From positions 194,816,640-194,880,639 of the forward strand of contig NC_133324.1 in NCBI RefSeq assembly GCF_042186555.1: a DNA stretch of 64,000 nt, written 5' to 3'. The notes below the pieces were generated by a model that saw only the letters and a list, made by a program, of their open reading frames with translations, had not been told where the DNA came from and made no database searches. The position numbers and the translations under genes were made by a program. Of this stretch, positions 24,707 through 35,431 are shown piece after piece; within the stretch, counting starts at the first letter, position 1; the number at the start of each line of letters is the position of its first letter. This stretch comes from Aquarana catesbeiana. Its lineage: Eukaryota; Chordata; Amphibia; Anura; Ranidae.

Positions 24707-24998
24707 GGCTGCTTTCACACTGATGTGCTGCGGTTGACCCACACCGTGTGCTCAGTGCAGTGTACCTGCAGCTTTCCTGCGGGCTTGCTTCGTTTAGCCA
24801 TAGACTTCCATCGCATCCTGCAGGTTTGGTGCATTTTATGAATCCAGAAGTTTTGGTGCACTTTCAGAAATTGCACACCACCTGCAGGATATAATCAAAG
24901 TCTATGTGGCAAAGTGCAGCTAACCCAGGAAAGTTGCAGATGCACTGTGCTGCACCCACGGGGCAGGTAAGCTGCAGCACATTAGTGTGAAAGCAGCC
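24707..24998. mobile_element. MITE with 27-bp inverted ends
   Basis: GGCTGCTTTCACACTGATGT at the left matches the complement of ACATTAGTGTGAAAGCAGCC at the right, extending through GCTGC with two mismatches in 27. 292 bp, non-coding. The interior carries paired CCTGCAGG-type motifs. Confidence 0.65.
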
Positions 24999-25019
24999 TT
25001 ATCGGGGGCTCAGAACTGT

Positions 25020-25532
25020 AAGGGTTCATTTATATTTGCAGTTTGGGGGTTGGTAAATCCCCATAGTTAAGATGTGTTTTTACCACCCCAGCCCCAACTC
25101 ACCCCCTTTAGCTTTAGTGGCCAGGGGTGTACACATGCCGCAGCAGGCGTTCTACTTCCTGTCATGGTTGGTGGGTGAAGCACCTGCCAAGAATGAGCCA
25201 TTCAAATGAATGAGGCCACTCTGCTGTACTGTACAAGGTTGCAGGGCACTTGCAAACAAGGGGTTCAAGCAGGTAGCGTTGTTGCTTTCTCACCACCTCC
25301 TTGAACTCCACAGAAGCATGCAGTTACAGGGTGCTTGCAGAGTGGTCCTATTTACTTGAATTGGTCGCAATTGGCAGGCGGTAGCACCCACCAAAAGCAA
25401 CAGGGCCTAATTCCTTCTGGGGCATGTGTACACTTTTTGGCTGCTGCCTCAGCAGCTAAAGGGGGGGTAGGGATTGGGGGCAATAAAACCACAGGGTTTT
25501 AACACCCCCCAAACTTGTACGTGAACGAGCCA
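25020..25532. mobile_element. MITE-like palindromic repeat
   Basis: The left region AAGGGTTCATTTATATTTGC, GTTTGGGGGTTGG and the right region ACCCCCCAAACTTGTACGT, GAACGAGCC are roughly inverted. Middle modules (CCTTTAGCT/AGCTAAAGG, CACATGCC/GGCATGTG) also pair. Borders are approximate. A related start (GAGCTCATTCACAAGTACAT) follows at 25561. Confidence 0.45.
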
Positions 25533-25809
25533 TAAGGGTGCCACTGCCAAATCCAATTAAGAGCTCATTCACAAGTACATCAGACAGTGCTGCTCCTCTG
25601 TAAATCAATCCCAGTGTGTTTGACAGGTGGTGAGGAGGCGATATGTTGCCCCCTCACCGCCTGATTTAAACCCATGATTGTCATGCGATGAATGCAATTT
25701 GTGACATGGTAATACAGCAATTGGAGGTTTAAATTGGGTGTGAGGAGGCGACACTGTGCTTGGTGATATTTGACTTTTCCCATGTTCAGGTAGATTGCCA
25801 CCTCTTTAA

Positions 25810-26082
25810 CCACTTGCTGACCGCCGCACGCTGATGTATGTCCAAAGTTTGGCGGCGGATATCGTTATGGCAGCAGCTAGCTGCCATAACCCCGGTATCC
25901 CCGTTTTCGTGAGGCGGTCGGCGTTCAGATAAAAGTGGTCTCTGCGGCGGATTTGCATTTTACTGTAAATATGAGATCTGAGGTCTTTTTGACCCCAGAT
26001 CTCATATTTAAGAGGTCCTGTCATGCTTTTTTCTATTACAAGGGATGTTTACATTCCTTGTAATAGGAATAAGAGTGACACA

Positions 26083-26136
<54 letters not shown>

Positions 26137-26749
26137 TTTTTTTTTTAAACCGTGTAAAAATAAATAAAATCATGTAAAATAAAAATAAATAAAAAAACAA
26201 AAAAACAAAAAACCCCGTCCCGACGAGCTTTTGCGCGCAGAAGCGAACGCGTACGAAAACGGTGGTCAAACCACACATGTGAGGTATCGCCGCGACCAAT
26301 AGTGAGAGCAATATTTCTAGCCCTAGACCTCCTCTGTAACGCAAAACATGCAACCTGTAGAATTTTTTAAACGTTGCCTATGGAGATTTTTGAGGGTAAA
26401 AGTTTGACGCCATTCCACGAGTGGGCACAATTTTGAAGCGTGACATGTTGGGTATCAATTTACTTGGCGTAACATTATATTTCACAGTATAAAAAAAAAT
26501 TGGGCTAACTTTACTGTTGTCTTATTTTTTTTTTTTTATTCAAAAAAGTGAATTTTTTCCCAAAAAAAGTGTACTTATAAGACCGCTGCGCAAATACGGT
26601 GCAAAAAAAAGTATTGCATTGACTGCCATTTTATTCTCTAAGGTGTTAGAAAAAAAAACAATATATAATGTTTGGGGGTTCTAAGTAATTTTCTAGCAAA
26701 AAAAAAAAGTAAACGCCTAAAATCCAAAATGAGGCTGGTCCTTAAGTGG
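25810..26749 (+). mobile_element. TTAA-flanked element, close relative of 5670-6873
   Basis: TTAA at 25806-25809 and 26750-26753. Left CCACTTGCTGACCGCC, right GGTCCTTAAGTGG. Relative to the copy at 5670-6873 it lacks about 150 bp after GTCTCTGCGGCGGATTTGC. A (TTA)n run (26084-26136) replaces a T-run. Confidence 0.82.
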
Positions 26750-26754
26750 TTAAG

Positions 26755-27188
26755 ATTGCCTACCCCTGCTATACAAGGTACGATCTCTGTACAGTCAACA
26801 TTTGATCTACCAAAATGGTATAATATGAGGACCTGCCTAAACTATCCAATCAGGCAAGCCCTTGCGCTACATGCTTGTTGGTAGATCTAGAGGTGGTCGT
26901 AGCGTGTGGAATGAGCTTCATTGTACAATTTTTCTTACAGATCTGTATGTTACCTCAGGTACCTACACTAGAGACCCATATTCTCAGGGACTGCAGAATC
27001 CTAATCCTGTAAATCCTCTATCTGATCATAGATACTAGGGGGCATACAAATGTGGACTTCGCCGCCAGCCAGGGCTAAGATAGGTAGCCCTGTGTGATCA
27101 CTGCTTCCTAGATAAGTCTGAGCTGCCACCGTCGGAAGGTAGCTTGCAGAAATGAGTTGTCTCTAAATAAGAACGGAACACCTTCATC
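26755..27188. other. Intron 3 spacer
   Basis: No recognised element or open frame. Contains GTAGATCTAGAGGTGG and an isolated GGTAGATC-type motif also seen near 24510. Confidence 0.35.
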
Positions 27189-27192
27189 TTAA

Positions 27193-27451
27193 AGCAGAAC
27201 TAAAGTCCTGCTTTCAAAAACGTCCAACAGGCATGCAATGTCTCTTCTGCAATAAAATAAACCTACCTGCTTGCAGTCTTCTTTGGAATGTACACTGAGC
27301 TGTGAAAGTGCAGCTCCGTTTACATTTCGGCACAGTGCACTCCCGCGCATGCGCAGCAGTGACCTCATCTTGTGCTGACCAATGAAAACTGCTGCAGCCC
27401 GACACCTGAAAGAAGCCGGGTAGAAGATGCCAGCCAGAGTTTAGCTCTGCT
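27193..27451 (+). mobile_element. T2-like TTAA MITE
   Basis: TTAA at 27189-27192 then AGCAGAACTAAAGTC. The right end TTTAGCTCTGCT is followed by TTAG (27452-27455). 259 bp, non-coding. Confidence 0.55.
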
Positions 27452-27468
27452 TTAGGCCAATGGGCATA

Positions 27469-29012
27469 CAGTGGGTATAGAAAAGCATTGCCCCCTTTTT
27501 TAAAATCACTTTTTGTTGCTTTGCAGCCTGAAATGAAGACAGTTTTGGTTTTATCCAGCTGTATTTACTTATAACATCCAAGTGAAAGATATAACACCAA
27601 CATGTCTGGAAAAAAAAAATCAAAAACCAAATCACTGAGTTGGAAAACGGATCACCTCCCTCCTAAAAATGACTTATAAACTCAATCAGGTGTAGCTAAT
27701 CATCTTCTCAATGGCACACAAAGCCATTTGACTTTCAACTGATCAGCTTTGGTAATTTTGATTAGCTCAGCATGAAAAGAGCTTTCCTGGAGCATTTAAG
27801 TCTTTGGTAGTGCAACTGAACCAAACCAACTATGAGTGGCAAGGCACTGTCACAGGGATCTCCAGGATAAACTTGTGGACAGGCACAAGTCAGGAGATGA
27901 ATACACAAACATTTCAAAGGCTTTATCACTGCCTAGAAGCACAGTGAATTCTATTATTAAGAAGTGGAAGGTATTTGGTACAACACAGACCCTCTCTGGA
28001 TCAGACTGTCGCTCCAAACTGGATGAAAGAGCCAGGAGAAGACGAGCGGCTATCAAGAGGTCTACAGGAACACAAGCAGCTGTAGGAATTTATCAGAGAG
28101 TTGTCATTGTGTGCATGTGACAATAATATCAAAAATGTGGCTTGTATTGGAGGGATGCAAGAGAAAAGCCACCACGCAAGACAGACCACATGCAGTCACC
28201 ACTGAGCTTTGCCAAAATGCACCTTAAAGATTCTGAGGCCACATGGAAAATGGTGTTCTGGTCTGATGAGACTAAAATTGAATTATTTGGCCTCAACACC
28301 AAACGATATGTCTGGCATAAATCCAATACAGATTGCCATTCTAATAACACTATTCCTACAGTAAAGAATGGAGGTGATAATATCCTGTTTTGGGGGGTAT
28401 TTCTCTGCAGCAGGGACTGGAGCACTTGTCAGGATAGAAGGAAAAATGGATGGGGAAAAATGCCATCAAATTCATGTTGAAAATTTGCTTTCCAGAAAGT
28501 TGTCCAATGAGAAGGTTTACCTTCCAACATGCCAATGACCCAAAGCACACAGCAAAAATGACCACATGGTGGTTGAAGGAGAATGTACTTGCGTGGCCTT
28601 GTCAGAGCCCAGACTTAACGTCCATTAAAGATCACCATCAAATTTAACTGAATTTGAACAGTTCTGCAAAGAAGAATGGGCAAATATTGCAAAGTCTAGA
28701 TGTGCAAAGTTAGTAGAGACATATCCCAACAGACTAAAGGCTGTAATTTAAAGCAAAAGGTGATTCAATAAAGTGCTGACACAAGGGGGTGATCCTTTTT
28801 CCAACTCGGTGATTCTGCTTTTTTGAATTTGCTTTTTGTCTCTTTTTTTTCTGACATGTTGATGTTATATCTTTCACTTTGATGTTAAAAGATGCACTAA
28901 ATACAGCTGAATAAAAGACCGAATGTGTCTTCTTTTCAGGCTGCAAAGCAACAAAATGTTTTTATATTATGGGGGGGGGGGGGGGCGGGGTGATTCTTTT
29001 CTTTGCCCACTG
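27469..29012 (+). mobile_element. Tc1-like transposon, second family
   Basis: TA at 27467-27468 and 29013-29014. Ends CAGTGGGTATAG and CTTTGCCCACTG are inverted. Inner flanks TTGTTGCTTTGCAGCCTGAA / TTCAGGCTGCAAAGCAACAA pair well. 1,544 bp, normal Tc1 size. It carries a degenerate transposase. A G-run at about 28972-28990 interrupts the right end. Confidence 0.85.
27832..28750 (+). pseudogene. Tc1 transposase, inactivated, catalytic Glu lost
   Basis: Helix-turn-helix residues survive in one frame (ISKALSLPRSTVNSIIKKWK near 27908-27970). The first catalytic Asp lies in WSDETK (near 28262), the second in NDPKHTAK (near 28535). The third block reads WPCQSPDLTSIKD where the family consensus is SPDLNPIEN, so the catalytic Glu is changed to Lys. 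Several frameshifts and stops separate the blocks. Not functional. Confidence 0.82.
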
Positions 29013-29014
29013 TA

Positions 29015-29453
29015 TATATCAGGATTTGACACATTTGATTTGAATTTAGGAACAAGCTAAAAGTTAGGAGCCAATTTTGTGTTTGTTTTTTAACAAGGCT
29101 TTATTTTCTGCGATGGAGGTGACAGATCTTGAATTTGCACATGGAGGGCACTGGGTGGGATGTCTTTCTCACTGGGTGGTTTTGGGACTCTCGGTGTGGG
29201 GATTAGACACTTGAGGTAGTTGGGGCTGGAGTTTTTGTTGCGGCTTGCTGTGTGGGCTGGATTCTGCTCGCCTCCCTGTGTGGGAAGGGGCAGGCCACAG
29301 TGAACACAGATTGGCTGGTGCCGAGTGAGAGGGGAGCCTTTCCGCAAAGCAGCAGTGTATCTGCTGGGGGAGGGAGCGGAGGGTGCAGGGGGTGCCAGTG
29401 TGTGCAGGGAAAGAAACTTTACCTTTGCTGTAAGCAGCAGACCTGGAGGTTGT

Positions 29454-29485
<32 letters not shown>

Positions 29486-30264
29486 TTGTTTTTTGCTGCA
29501 CGGCGCTGCATGTCGCCATGGCAACCTGGCACCTGGGGTTTGTTGAGCCCCTGATGTATGTGATATAAACAATTGCTATAGGTTGGTCTATACATAACCA
29601 GCCCAACAGAACTTTGGGTGCACATTTCCCCTGTATGTACTACAATTGCTTGGGGTTCAGCTTCAATTAGAATGAGGTTTCCTTCACAAGTTCTGTTTCA
29701 TAACTGATTTTTCTCCTGAAGGAAACATTTTTAGGCTGACCCCTGGAAGTCCAGAGTAATGTTCTGTTAAAATGAAAATAAAGTTAGACATGAAAATAAG
29801 ATGCGTTTTTTTAACAGCATATATTTCCTTTAGTCTGTACAAGAAATTTCAAAGCATACAGTTTTCGCTCTCACAATTTTTCTGGTACACTTTTCTTAAC
29901 TATTGCGCTTTTTGCTTTTCACGGTTTCAAGAAAAGGAATGTTTTCCAATAATGTAACCAGTAATGAAAACCAAAATGTCATATTTGATTTGTTTATATT
30001 ATGAACACCAGATGGCGACAAAGTCCTCCACAAATGCATCCTCTGGTTTACTGTTCGCTGCACTCGCTAAGAAAATCCTTCACTGCAGAGGAACTTGTGG
30101 AATGTTTGGATTTACCCACCTAAGCCTATTCATTACAGAACTTTAGAGAGAGTCCAAGCATGTCCTTAATTATCTTTCCAGTTTTTCAAAACATCCTTCT
30201 TTTTTCTTTATATCCAACTGTGGAGCTCCTCCTTGCCTCACCCAGTGTCAAAGCTATGGCTTAA
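29015..30264. other. Intron 3 sequence; T-run and GC-rich patch
   Basis: 29080-29560 includes a patch with AGGGAGCGGAGGGTGCAGGG and a T-run at about 29454-29484. Open frames across it depend on the T/A run and show no recognisable domain. 29600-30260 shows nothing clear. Confidence 0.35.
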
Positions 30265-30368
30265 TACAGTCCTGCTCAAAAGTTTGCATACTCTGGCAGA
30301 AATTGTGAATTGTTGGCATTAATATTGAAAATATGACTGATCATGCCAAAAAACTGTCTCTTATTTAA

Positions 30369-30715
30369 CCACTTCAGCCCTGGAAGATTTGGCTGCTGAA
30401 AGACCAGGCCATTTTTAGCAATTCGGCACTGCGTCCCTTTAAGTGACAATTGCGCGGTCGTGCAACACTGCACGAAAACAAATTGTATGCCCCCCCCCCA
30501 TAAATAGAGCTTTCTTTTGGTGGTTCTTGATCGCCTCCTGCGGTTTTTATTTTTTGTGATGTAAACAAAACAAAGCGTCAATTTTGAAAAAACGCAATAT
30601 TTTGTACTTTTTTCTATAATGCCCCCCTTTTGCTTTAAAAAAAAAAAAAATAATAATTATCAGTTTAGGCCGATATGTATTCTTCTACATATTTTTGTTA
30701 ATATATGCTTATTGC

Positions 30716-30775
<60 letters not shown>

Positions 30776-31339
30776 TGGTTTGCACAAAAGTTATAGCGTC
30801 TACAAATAGGGGATAGATTGGCATATTTTTTTTTTTTTTTTTTTTTATACTAGTAATGGCGGTGATCCGAGGTGGGTTTTTTTTTTTGTTTTTTTTTTTT
30901 GACACATTTTTGGGACCAATGGCATTTATACAGCGATCAGTGCTATAAAAATGCACTGATTACTGTAAAAATGTCACTGGCAGGGAAGGGGTTAACTGTG
31001 TTCCCTGCTACGTGTTTCTAACTGAAGGGGGACAGGTGACTTACTAGAGGAAGTGAAGGATCGTGGGTCCTAGCTAATAGGAACACACGATCTGTCACTC
31101 CTCTCAGAACAGGGATTTGTGTGTTTATATATACACACACACTTCCCTGTTCTGCCTCTCCTGCTTGCGATTTGCTTGTGGCCGGTGGTTATCGCGACAG
31201 TCAGCCACATGCATAGTCACCCCCCGCAGTGCAGCGGACGCCTGCTATCTCGATCCCACGAGCCGACGTATAGCTACGACGGTTCGCGAGATTGCGCCGA
31301 CTTGCTGCAGTAAAATGACGGCGGCTGGTCCGCAAGCGG
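30369..31339 (-). mobile_element. TTAA-flanked piggyBac-like element nested in the foldback Tc1
   Basis: TTAA at 30365-30368 and 31340-31343. The left boundary CCACTTCAGCCCTGGAAG is the reversed right end; the right boundary CTGGTCCGCAAGCGG is the reversed left end. It contains a T-run of more than 50 (30720-30773). 971 bp, non-coding. Confidence 0.82.
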
Positions 31340-31704
31340 TTAAGGATGGCAATCACATGAAGCCATTTATTATCACACAGTTTTTTTTGGATCCTTTTTA
31401 AAGCATAATACCAGAAATCACCCAAATTGGTATAGACACAGAAGGTGGCACGCACAGGTTAAAATGGCAATTAAAGGTTAATTTTCCACATTTTGTAGCT
31501 TTTTTTTTTTTTAATTCCAATTAGTATCTGTGTATAAATAGTCAGTGGAGTTTGTTAGCTCTCACATTTATGCACAAGGAGGTAGAAAAGAACAGTCAAA
31601 AGACCTGCGTAACAAGGTAATGAAATTTTACAAAGATGGAAAAGGATATAAAAAGATATTCAAGTGAGGCATATCAAGGTAGTGTTGGGCATATTGTAAC
31701 CAGG

Positions 31705-31739
<35 letters not shown>

Positions 31740-31740
<1 letters not shown>

Positions 31741-32130
31741 GAACTTGTACAGTAAAGGCTTCAGTCTGGCAACTTGACCATGCAGCTCCTTTTTTTTTAT
31801 TTTATTATAAAGTATCATCATATTGTGTTCCTTAAAAACAACCTCACTATCTTTTTCCAGAGCAGCCTGTATTTCTCCTGAGGTTACCTGTGGGTTTTTC
31901 ATTGTATCCCAATCAGTTCCTGTGGCAGTTGTGGCTGAAATCTTTTCTTGATCTACCTGACCTTGGCTTGGTATCAAGAAATCCCCAAATTTTCCACTTC
32001 TTAAGTGATCGAACAGTACTGACTGACATATTCAAGGCTTTGGATATCTATTTATATCCTTTTCCATCTTTGTAAAGTTTCATTACCTTGTTACGCAGGT
32101 CTTTTGACTGTTCTTTTTTACCTTCTCATG
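31740..32130 (-). pseudogene. Tc1 transposase N-terminal fragment
   Basis: On the minus strand: SKALNMSVSTVRSLKKWKIW followed by GFLDTKPRSGR, a helix-turn-helix of the Tc1 type; then, in another frame, ISATTATGTDWDTMKNPQVT and SGEIQAALEKDSEVVF. Only the DNA-binding half is present; no DDE motifs are seen. Interrupted by frameshifts. Confidence 0.65.
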
Positions 32131-32532
32131 GTTCAGTGTCTAGCCTGCTTAGTGCATCCATGTGAGCGCTAACAAACTCCATTGACTATTTATACACAGA
32201 CACTAATTGTGATTTAAAATGCCACAAATGTGGAAAATAAACCATTTTTTATAATTGCCATTTTAACCTGTGTGTGCCACTTTCTGTGTTTGTACCAAGG
32301 CCAAACATTCCAGGGTATGTAAACTTTTGATCAGGACCAGTTGGGTGATTTCTGTTATGATTTAAAAAGGATACAAAAACTATGTGATAATAAATGGCTT
32401 CATGTGATTGCTATCCTTGCCAAAAAAACTTCTTAAAAAAAAAAAAAAAAAAAAAATCAGTCATATTTTCAATATTGATGCCAAAATTTCACAATTTCTG
32501 CCAGGGTATGCAAACTTTTGAGCACAACCGTA

Positions 32533-33018
32533 TATGATGTGTTTTTTTTTTTTTCTTCTGACTTTTCTGATCTGTGCATTTTCTCCAGGTTGGTGTCCTA
32601 GTAACCTTTTTGCTACAATTTTAGCATAGCAGCTAGGCAATCAGTAGTTCCACAGAGAGGTCAACCACTGTTGAGGGACACCTGAACAATTAACCTCTTC
32701 ATGCCTTTTACTGGTAGCCCTTTAAGTGGGTTTTATGGGAGGCGGTGCTACTTTTCTATTAAGAGACTACTGTGGTTTGCTCCCACAGTTACTTTATTTG
32801 GAACCCCTTCTTCCTGACTCCCATTCAGAAGCCATGACAGAGAGCTGCTGGTGACATCCTCAAGGCACTATGGAAAAATATGTGCAGCTGCTGGGCATTA
32901 AATGTAAAATGTATTACTTGTTCTTCCAGGTGCACTATGTGTTCAAAACCTGTGGACACCTGACCATCACACATATCTATATGGCCAAAATTATGTGGAT
33001 ACTCCTCCCAGATAAGGT

Positions 33019-33049
<31 letters not shown>

Positions 33050-33214
33050 CAGTAAATTGTACTGTTAATGCTACAGCATACAAAGACCTTTTAGACAATT
33101 GTGCACTTCCAGCATTGTGGCAACAGTTTGGAAAGGCCCTTATATTCAAAGTCAGGCCACTGACATTGTTTGATAGGTTGGGGGAAAATAAATTTGAGGC
33201 CTACACAGCTGAAC
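32533..33214. other. Intron 3 spacer
   Basis: No recognised element apart from a T-run at 33020-33049. Open frames short. Confidence 0.35.
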
Positions 33215-33218
33215 TTAA

Positions 33219-33510
33219 AGTAGAACTAAGGGCAAAACCTTCTTCTTTTTCCTTTTTTTTTTTTTTTTTTCTTTTTCGTTTTGGATAGAATAAGGGAGGG
33301 TTATTTTTTGTTTCGTTTTTGTTGCCATCTGTGTCCCATAGCCAAACAGGAAGTGAGAGGAGATCCCTGCAAATTAAGGGAATTTCTTGGGGACCCAAAG
33401 GTCACCAGAACTAGTGTCCCCATTGGAAGATGTCCCCTCTATTACATTTCTGAGGACAACCCAAAATTTGGGGTTTTCCTTTACTTTCAATGATAATGGT
33501 ACACAGGACA
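33219..33510 (+). mobile_element. T2-like TTAA MITE, left end
   Basis: TTAA at 33215-33218 then AGTAGAACTAAGGGC. The interior (GAGGACAACCCAAAATTTGG, TCAATGATAATGGT) matches the reverse of 62280-62485. The right TTAA is not visible. Confidence 0.5.
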
Positions 33511-34080
33511 AATAACTGGAGGATCAGATTTTAGTACAGTGTAAATAACATATAGATTGACCCCAGACAGACCACTACTTTCTTTTACCTGCATCACATT
33601 CCTAGCAAAGATTTATACAGTACAGCAAATATGAGTATTTGGGACTTTTCATTTGCCACTTTCATGAGTGTGTATATATATAATATATATATAATTTCAT
33701 ATACAGATAACATTAAAAATGTCTTAAAACATAGGGGTTGATTTACTGAAACTGGAGAGTGCAAAATCTGGTGCAGCTGTACATGGTAGCCAATCGGCTT
33801 CTATCTTCAGCTTGTTTAACCAGTTGCCGACCGCCGCACAACAATGTACGTCGGCACAATAGCACGGGCAGGCATAAGGACTTATATAGAAGTCCTTGCC
33901 TTCGGCTTCTGTCCAGGAGTGATCAGACGTGAGGGGGAGGCCAGCCATTCCCCCCCCCCCTCGCGATTGCTCCCAGCCAATGAATAGTAAACAGAGGCAG
34001 AGGAAATTATGTCATCTCTCCTCGGCTCTGTATTTTCCGTTCGCCGGCGCCAAAGAGAGAAGACATCCGAGTGAGTGGAC

Positions 34081-34116
<36 letters not shown>

Positions 34117-34954
34117 AACACGCCAGGCATACATTACACCCCCCCCCCCCCGGTCACACTGACACCAAGCAGGTTTTTTTTTTTTTTTCTGATTACTGCA
34201 TTGGTGTCAGTTTGTGACTGTTAGTGTGGTAGGGCAGTTAGTGTTAGCCCCCTTTAGGTCTAGGGTACCCCCCTAACCCCCACTAATAAAGTTTTAACCC
34301 CTTGATCACCCCCCGTCGCCAGTGTCACTAAGCGATCATTTTTCTGATCGCTGTATTAGTGTCACTGGTGACGCTAGTTAGGGAGGTAAATATATAGGTT
34401 CGCTGTCAACGTTTTATAGCGTCAGGGACCCCCATATACTACCTAATAAAGGTTTAAAACCCCTTGATTGCCCCCTAGTTAACACTTTCACCAGTGATCA
34501 CCGTGTAACTGTTACGGGTGACACTGGTTAGTTAGTTTATTTTTTTATAGTGTCAGGGCACCCGCCGTTTATTACCGAATAAAGGTTTAGCCCCCTGATC
34601 GCCCGGCGGTGATATAACTTAGGTTTTAGGGTCTGCGTTGCCCCAGGCAGCGTCAGGTTAGTGCCAGTAGCGCTAACACCCACGCACGCACCGTACTCTT
34701 CCCTTATTGGTATAGTATCTGAACGGATCAATATCTGATCCGATGTGCGCCCACAGCAGTTTAGGGTTCCCAAAAACGCACTGTTAGTGGGATCAGCCCA
34801 GATACCTGCTAGCACCTGCGTTTTGCCCCTCTGCCCAGCCCACCCAAGTGCAGTATCGATCGATCACTGTCACTTACAAAACACTAAACGCATAACTGCA
34901 GCGTTCGCAGAGTCAGGCCTGATCCCTGCAATCGCTAACCGTTTTTTTTGGTAG

Positions 34955-35431
34955 CGTTTTGGTGAACTGGCAAGCACCAGCGGCCTAGTACACCCCGGCC
35001 ATAGTCAAACCAGCACTGCAGTAACACTTGGTGACGTGGCGAGTCCCATAAGTGCAGTTCAAGCTGGTGAGGTGGCAAGCACAAGTAGTGTCCCGCTGCC
35101 ACCAAGAAGAAGACAAACACAGGCCCGTCGTGCCCATAGTGCCCTTCCTGCTGCATTCGCCAATCCTAATTGGGAACCCACCATTTCTGCAGCACCTGTA
35201 CTTCCCCCATTCACATCCCCAACCAAATGCAGTCGGCTGCATAAGAGGCATTTTCTTTGTCGTCCCGAGTACCCCTACCCAACGAACCCCCCCAAAAAAA
35301 AAAGATGTCATGTCTGCAGCAAGCGCGGATATAGGCAAGACACCCGCTATTATTTTCCCTTTTGTCCTGACAATCCTGGTCTTTGCATTGGTGAATGTTT
35401 TGAACGCTACCATACACTAGTTGACTATTAG
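34955..35431 (+). pseudogene. Core-deleted piggyBac transposase frame (N-tail + cysteine-rich domain)
   Basis: A single open frame of 158 codons ending TAG at 35431, without an in-frame ATG. Residues about 1-75 are low-complexity Ser/Thr/Ala/Pro with an Arg patch (PRRRQTQARR) and end NWEPTISAAPVLPPFTSP, which resembles the segment just before the catalytic core in piggyBac proteins. The frame then passes straight to RLHKRHFL and KKRCHVCSKRGYRQDTRYYF, followed by GLCIGECFERYHT. That is the C-terminal cysteine-rich domain, which binds transposon ends in characterised piggyBac proteins. The catalytic DDD core of several hundred residues is absent, and the frame stays open across the junction. 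The open frame begins just after a TAG at 34952-34954; upstream codons in the same frame (from about 34745) are also open. Domain recognition is strong; any function is inference. Confidence 0.8.

Larger units (their letters stand above)
30267..32530 (-). mobile_element. Foldback Tc1-like element with nested TTAA element
   Basis: TA at 30265-30266 and 32531-32532. Ends CAGTCCTGCTCAAAAGTTTG and CAAACTTTTGAGCACAACCG are inverted. Once 30369-31339 is removed, the arms pair over several hundred bases: 31345-31690 mirrors 32040-32420, for example GACCTGCGTAACAAGGTAAT against its complement near 32090. The centre holds one oriented remnant of a transposase N-terminus. Confidence 0.78.

Noticed and set aside
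29090..29606. Overlapping 145- and 160-residue minus-strand frames rich in Pro and Lys
   Set aside because: Cross a 30-base A/T run in two frames at once; no domain or conservation evidence.
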